From: Oscillospiraceae bacterium
GTDB lineage: Bacteria > Bacillota > Clostridia > Oscillospirales > Ruminococcaceae
Direction: 5' to 3'
Length of the DNA: 45,771 bases
Assembly (NCBI GenBank): GCA_016297675.1
Contig: JAEDGE010000001.1
Coordinates: 1 to 45,771, forward strand
The notes below the pieces were generated by a model. That model was not told where the DNA came from and made no database searches. It worked only from the letters and a program-made list of their open reading frames with translations. Shown piece after piece: positions 42,530 through 45,771 of the stretch; the stretch's first letter is position 1; the number at the start of each line of letters is the position of its first letter. The position numbers were made by a program, and so were the translations under genes.

Positions 42530-43827
42530 TGCAAACAAAAAAGTCGGATGCGTTATTTGAGAGAGCAAAAAAGAAAATGCCGGGTGGTGTCAATTCTCCG
42601 GTTCGGGCATTTCAATCTGTCAGCGGTTCGCCAAGATTTATTTGCCGTGCAAAAGGCAATCATCTCTATGATGTGGATGGCAACGAATATATAGATTATA
42701 TTGGTTCTTGGGGCCCTATGATATTGGGACATAATCCGGATTTTGTACTACAGGCAGTACAGGAACAAATGCAAAATGGATTAAGCTATGGTACTGCAAC
42801 GGCATTGGAAGTGGAAATGGCGGAACTGATTTCACAATTAGTTCCTTGTGTAGAAATGATTCGTATGGTAAATTCTGGAACAGAAGCTGTTATGAGTGCG
42901 GTTCGTGCGGCAAGAGGATTTACAAAGCGAAATAAAATCATTAAGTTTGCCGGTTGTTACCATGGGCATGCGGATGCTATGTTGGTGAAAGCGGGTTCTG
43001 GTGTGATGACTGCTGGCATTCCAGATTCCAGTGGTGTGCCAAATGGCTGTACAGCGGATACTCTCTCTGCTATTTATAATGATGTTGAGAGCGTAGAAAA
43101 ACTATTTCAGGAATATCCAAATGAAATTGCTTGTGTGATTGTAGAACCAGTGGCAGCAAATATGGGGGTTGTTCCTCCAAAGGAAAGCTTTTTGCAACAA
43201 CTGCGAATACTTTGTGACAAATATGGTGCTCTATTAATTTTTGACGAAGTTATTACAGGGTTTCGTTTACAAATAGATGGGGCGGTTGGTTATTATGATG
43301 TCACACCGGATTTGATTACCTATGGAAAAATTATTGGTGCTGGTATGCCGGTTGGAGCTTATGGTGGCAGAAAAGAGATTATGCAGCTGATTGCACCACT
43401 TGGTTCTGTTTATCAGGCAGGTACCCTTAGCGGTAATCCAGTTGCCATGCGTGCTGGTCTGACACAGCTGCGATATTTACAACAACATCCGGAAATTTAT
43501 ACACAAATAGAAACTCGTTCAGAACAATTAAGGAATGGCTTACAACAGCTCCTTACATTCTATCATCTGCCGTGTACAGTGACTGGTGTTGGCTCTCTTT
43601 CTTGTCTGTATTTCACTTCGGAACAAGTGACCAATTACGAAACTGCAAAAACTGCGAATACAGATTTGTTTCGGCAGTATTTTCATTTCATGCTGGAACG
43701 TGGAAACTATTTTGCTCCCAGTCAGTTTGAGGCGATTTTTCTTTCTGCTGCACATACAGAGGCAGATATCTTAAAAACCTTGTCTGATGCAGAATCGTTT
43801 TTTCAAACATTTTCTGATTGGATATAA
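42529..43827 (+). CDS. hemL: Glutamate-1-semialdehyde 2,1-aminomutase
   Basis: PLP enzyme that converts glutamate-1-semialdehyde to 5-aminolevulinate. The 432-residue protein shows PGGVNSPVRAFQSV, DYIGSWGPMILGH, VNSGTEAVMSAVRAARG, CYHGHADAMLVKAGSG, LIFDEVITGFR and the PLP lysine K267 in TYGKIIGAGMPVGA. Its ATG uses the last base of the hemB stop (TAATG). No clear terminator separates it from the cobA-hemD gene about 97 bases on. Confidence 0.96.
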   Translation: MQTKKSDALFERAKKKMPGGVNSPVRAFQSVSGSPRFICRAKGNHLYDVDGNEYIDYIGSWGPMILGHNPDFVLQAVQEQMQNGLSYGTATALEVEMAELISQLVPCVEMIRMVNSGTEAVMSAVRAARGFTKRNKIIKFAGCYHGHADAMLVKAGSGVMTAGIPDSSGVPNGCTADTLSAIYNDVESVEKLFQEYPNEIACVIVEPVAANMGVVPPKESFLQQLRILCDKYGALLIFDEVITGFRLQIDGAVGYYDVTPDLITYGKIIGAGMPVGAYGGRKEIMQLIAPLGSVYQAGTLSGNPVAMRAGLTQLRYLQQHPEIYTQIETRSEQLRNGLQQLLTFYHLPCTVTGVGSLSCLYFTSEQVTNYETAKTANTDLFRQYFHFMLERGNYFAPSQFEAIFLSAAHTEADILKTLSDAESFFQTFSDWI

Positions 43828-43923
43828 TTGTATATATGAATATTTTGATAACATGGTAATGTGAATATTACATAGCAAGAAGGTGGGGGACAAAAGAACC
43901 AATTAACAGAGGAGGAAAGGAAT

Positions 43924-45417
43924 ATGAAAAAAGGAAATGTCTATCTGGTAGGTGCAGGTTCCGGTGATCCGGCACTGCTAACAAAGAGAGGACAGCAATG
44001 CTTACAGACAGCAGATGTGGTTATTTATGATGCTTTGGCATCTGTCTCTGTTCTCAATATTGTTCGCCCGGATTGTAAACTTTGTTTTGCTGGAAAACGA
44101 GCTGGCAATCACAGCAAGTCACAGGATATGATAAACCAAATGCTGATTGATTATGCAAAGCAGGGAAAACAAGTGGTACGGTTAAAGGGGGGTGATCCAT
44201 TTGTGTTTGGGCGTGGTGGAGAAGAAGCACAGGCATTGGTAGAGGCAGGAATTTCCTTTGAGATTGTTCCTGGTGTCTCTGCTTGTTACAGCGTTCCAGC
44301 ATATGCTGGTATTCCAGTAACGCATCGGGATTATGCCTCTTCGTTTCACGTCATCACAGGACATACACAGTCAGATCCCAAGAATGAGCCGGACTATGCA
44401 GCATTGGCAAAATTGGACGGAACATTGGTTTTTCTGATGGGCTTGACAAATTTGCCGCATATTGCTGCCGCACTAATGCGAAACGGAAAAGCAGCTGATA
44501 CACCGATTGCTGTGATACAGAAGGGAACAACTGCACGGCAAAAGACAGTAACCGGAACGCTTTCCAATATTGCAGAAGCGGTTACACAACAATCTTTACA
44601 AGCTCCTGCTACAATTGTCATTGGAGAAGTTGTTTCTCTTCGGAATGAATTGCAGTGGTTTGAACGTGGAGCATTGTTTGGAAAAAAAATTCTCCTGACA
44701 GGAACACCGCCACACAGCCGTCATTTGGCAGAACACCTTCAGCAATATGGTGCAGAGACGATAGAAATCAGCCTGATTGACACTGTTCCGACAATAGACC
44801 ATGCACTCCAGTCTGTGGATTGGAGTATGTATACATGGATTGTATTTTCCAGTGCAAATAGCGTGCGCATATTTTTTGACAGCTTACAACAATATGATAT
44901 TGATTTGCGAATGTTGATGCATCTACGTTTTGCTGCGATTGGAAATGGAACGGCGTGTGAACTGGCAGCAAAGGGCATTTTTGTAGACTGTGTGCCTGAA
45001 CGTTTTGAAAGCCGTTATTTGGCAGAAGCATTGATTTCAAAATTGGAGCCGCATGATCGTGTCCTGTTAATTCGTTCTAAAAATGGTTCTTCTGTTTTAC
45101 CAGATATGCTGAAAGCTGCTGAAAAAAACGTAGATAGCATATTACTGTATGAAACAAAACCACTGCTACAAAAGAAGGAACTGTTACAAGCACAATTGTC
45201 AGATGTAGATTATCTTGTCTTTTCCAGTTCCTCAGCAGTACAAGCCTTCGTACAGATGTGGGAAAAGGATATGTCATATCGGACAAAAGCGATTTCAATC
45301 GGTGATGTTACCACAAAAACAGCAATAGAATTGGGTATTTCCATTGCTGCAACTGCACAGGAAGCAACTGCGGAAGGAATTTCGTCCTGCATTTTGCAGG
45401 ATGTGGAACAAAGCTGA
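43924..45417 (+). CDS. cobA-hemD: Fused uroporphyrinogen-III C-methyltransferase / uroporphyrinogen-III synthase
   Basis: A 497-residue fusion. The first half (about 1-245) is SUMT (CobA type), with VYLVGAGSGDPALLT, YDALASVSVL, RLKGGDPFVFGRGGEEA, PGVSACYSVPAYAGIPVTHR (20 residues) and MGLTNLPHIA. It makes precorrin-2, the branch to corrins and siroheme. The second half (about 250-497) is HemD, with KILLTGTPPHSRHLAEHL, VFSSANSVRIFF and LVFSSSSAVQAF. It closes hydroxymethylbilane into uroporphyrinogen III. This fusion is common in Clostridia and commits flux from the tetrapyrrole trunk towards B12 or siroheme. GGAGGAAAGGAAT precedes ATG 43924. Confidence 0.95.
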   Translation: MKKGNVYLVGAGSGDPALLTKRGQQCLQTADVVIYDALASVSVLNIVRPDCKLCFAGKRAGNHSKSQDMINQMLIDYAKQGKQVVRLKGGDPFVFGRGGEEAQALVEAGISFEIVPGVSACYSVPAYAGIPVTHRDYASSFHVITGHTQSDPKNEPDYAALAKLDGTLVFLMGLTNLPHIAAALMRNGKAADTPIAVIQKGTTARQKTVTGTLSNIAEAVTQQSLQAPATIVIGEVVSLRNELQWFERGALFGKKILLTGTPPHSRHLAEHLQQYGAETIEISLIDTVPTIDHALQSVDWSMYTWIVFSSANSVRIFFDSLQQYDIDLRMLMHLRFAAIGNGTACELAAKGIFVDCVPERFESRYLAEALISKLEPHDRVLLIRSKNGSSVLPDMLKAAEKNVDSILLYETKPLLQKKELLQAQLSDVDYLVFSSSSAVQAFVQMWEKDMSYRTKAISIGDVTTKTAIELGISIAATAQEATAEGISSCILQDVEQS

Positions 45418-45456
45418 GTATCTTCTCATAAAAAGCAGCCTACTGTATTTTTATTT

Positions 45457-45490
45457 GCCGTTGGTCAGATTTCCACCAGCGGCATTTTTA
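45457..45490 (+). terminator. Terminator between cobA-hemD and sirC
   Basis: GCCGTTGGT (45457-45465) pairs with ACCAGCGGC (45475-45483) over 9 bases with one G-T pair, followed by ATTTTTA. It lies about 40 bases before the next start and may be partly read through. Confidence 0.8.
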
Positions 45491-45532
45491 TCAATGGGCC
45501 TATTTAATTTATCATAACAAAGGAGTGTTTCA

Positions 45533-45771
45533 ATGTATCCAGTTTTTTTAAACTTGCAGCATTTTCCTTGTATTATAGTGGGAGCCGGTAAAACAGCACA
45601 GAGAAGAATTTTTGCATTATTATCAGAAAAGGCAGTTGTTAAAGTAATTGCACCGGAAACAATCCCATTTGCATTAAAGGGACAGCCTTTGCAATATCTG
45701 CAAACTGCATACCAACCGGAATTGCTGCATGGTGGACGTTTGGTTTTTGCTGCAACGAATGATAAAGCGTT
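45533..45771 (+). CDS. sirC: Precorrin-2 dehydrogenase / siroheme synthase N-terminal part (partial)
   Basis: The first 79 codons are present and the gene runs off the end of the window. The translation begins MYPVFLNLQHFPCIIVGAGK, the usual start of the CysG N-domain/Met8/SirC family, which oxidises precorrin-2 to sirohydrochlorin with NAD. LVFAATND, the conserved strand and turn of the dinucleotide fold, lies just before the edge. The family loop normally reads GGGxVA and is VGAGKTAQRR here. AAAGGAGTG is seven to eight bases upstream. Sirohydrochlorin is the substrate for cobalt insertion in the anaerobic B12 route, so it links the hem and cbi clusters. Confidence 0.9.
   Translation, partial: MYPVFLNLQHFPCIIVGAGKTAQRRIFALLSEKAVVKVIAPETIPFALKGQPLQYLQTAYQPELLHGGRLVFAATNDKA

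Overview
The window looks like a chromosomal segment of a low-to-mid GC, anaerobic Gram-positive, most likely a Ruminococcus-type member of the Oscillospiraceae/Clostridia. Evidence: strong AGGAGG-type ribosome sites, HprK/WhiA/RapZ, threonine-rich (ACN)n linkers, a dockerin-bearing secreted protein, an oxygen-independent corrin pathway and oxygen-sensitive type L-serine dehydratase subunits. Genus placement is inference. I saw no tRNA, rRNA, insertion sequence, integrase or CRISPR array.

Layout. (1) 43-1020, minus strand: a shortened and motif-poor rhamnulokinase-like gene. (2) 1255-10611: a consensus promoter, rpe, an anchored Thr-rich protein with a putative glycoside-hydrolase domain, hprK, murB, rapZ, a terminator, then whiA overlapping dnaE. 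(3) 10639-12723: a secreted protein with dockerin, SH3b, C39-like peptidase and ricin-type lectin regions. (4) 12745-27236: one large, tightly overlapping corrinoid operon. It opens with a consensus promoter that carries a 24-bp dyad, followed by a methyltransferase-TetR fusion and then cbiA, cobU, cobS, a CobU-like gene, cbiB, cobD, cbiP, cbiD, cbiET, cbiL, cbiF, cbiG, cbiH and cbiJ. It closes with a two-way terminator. (5) 27316-30859, minus strand: a lysine operon (asd, GNAT, dapA, dapB) behind a lysine riboswitch. (6) queA; sdaAB-sdaAA with a structured leader; amtB-glnK with a terminator-containing leader. (7) 35746-38694: trmO, cobT, cbiC and the corrinoid adenosyltransferase. (8) 38851 to the end: cobC, hemA, hemC, hemB, hemL, a cobA-hemD fusion and the start of a siroheme synthase (sirC).

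How it fits together. Region 8 makes uroporphyrinogen III from glutamyl-tRNA and methylates it to precorrin-2. Region 4 carries out ring contraction, methylation, amidation and most lower-loop assembly. Region 7 supplies the methylmutase, the base-activating enzyme and the adenosyltransferase. A nearly complete adenosylcobalamin route is therefore encoded in about 30 kb. No dedicated cobaltochelatase (CbiK/CbiX) and no L-threonine kinase (PduX) are visible here; either may lie outside the window.

The best candidate for something undescribed is the head of the corrinoid operon. No cobalamin riboswitch is visible there. Instead, a protein fusing a SAM-dependent methyltransferase (LCMT/TIGR00027-like) to a TetR-type repressor is encoded directly downstream of a perfect sigma-A promoter whose start region is covered by a TetR-like inverted repeat. 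The simplest reading is an autoregulated, possibly SAM- or corrinoid-responsive repressor-enzyme controlling B12 synthesis. That function is inferred, not shown. Several leader RNAs (upstream of sdaAB, amtB, cobC and sirC) also merit attention.
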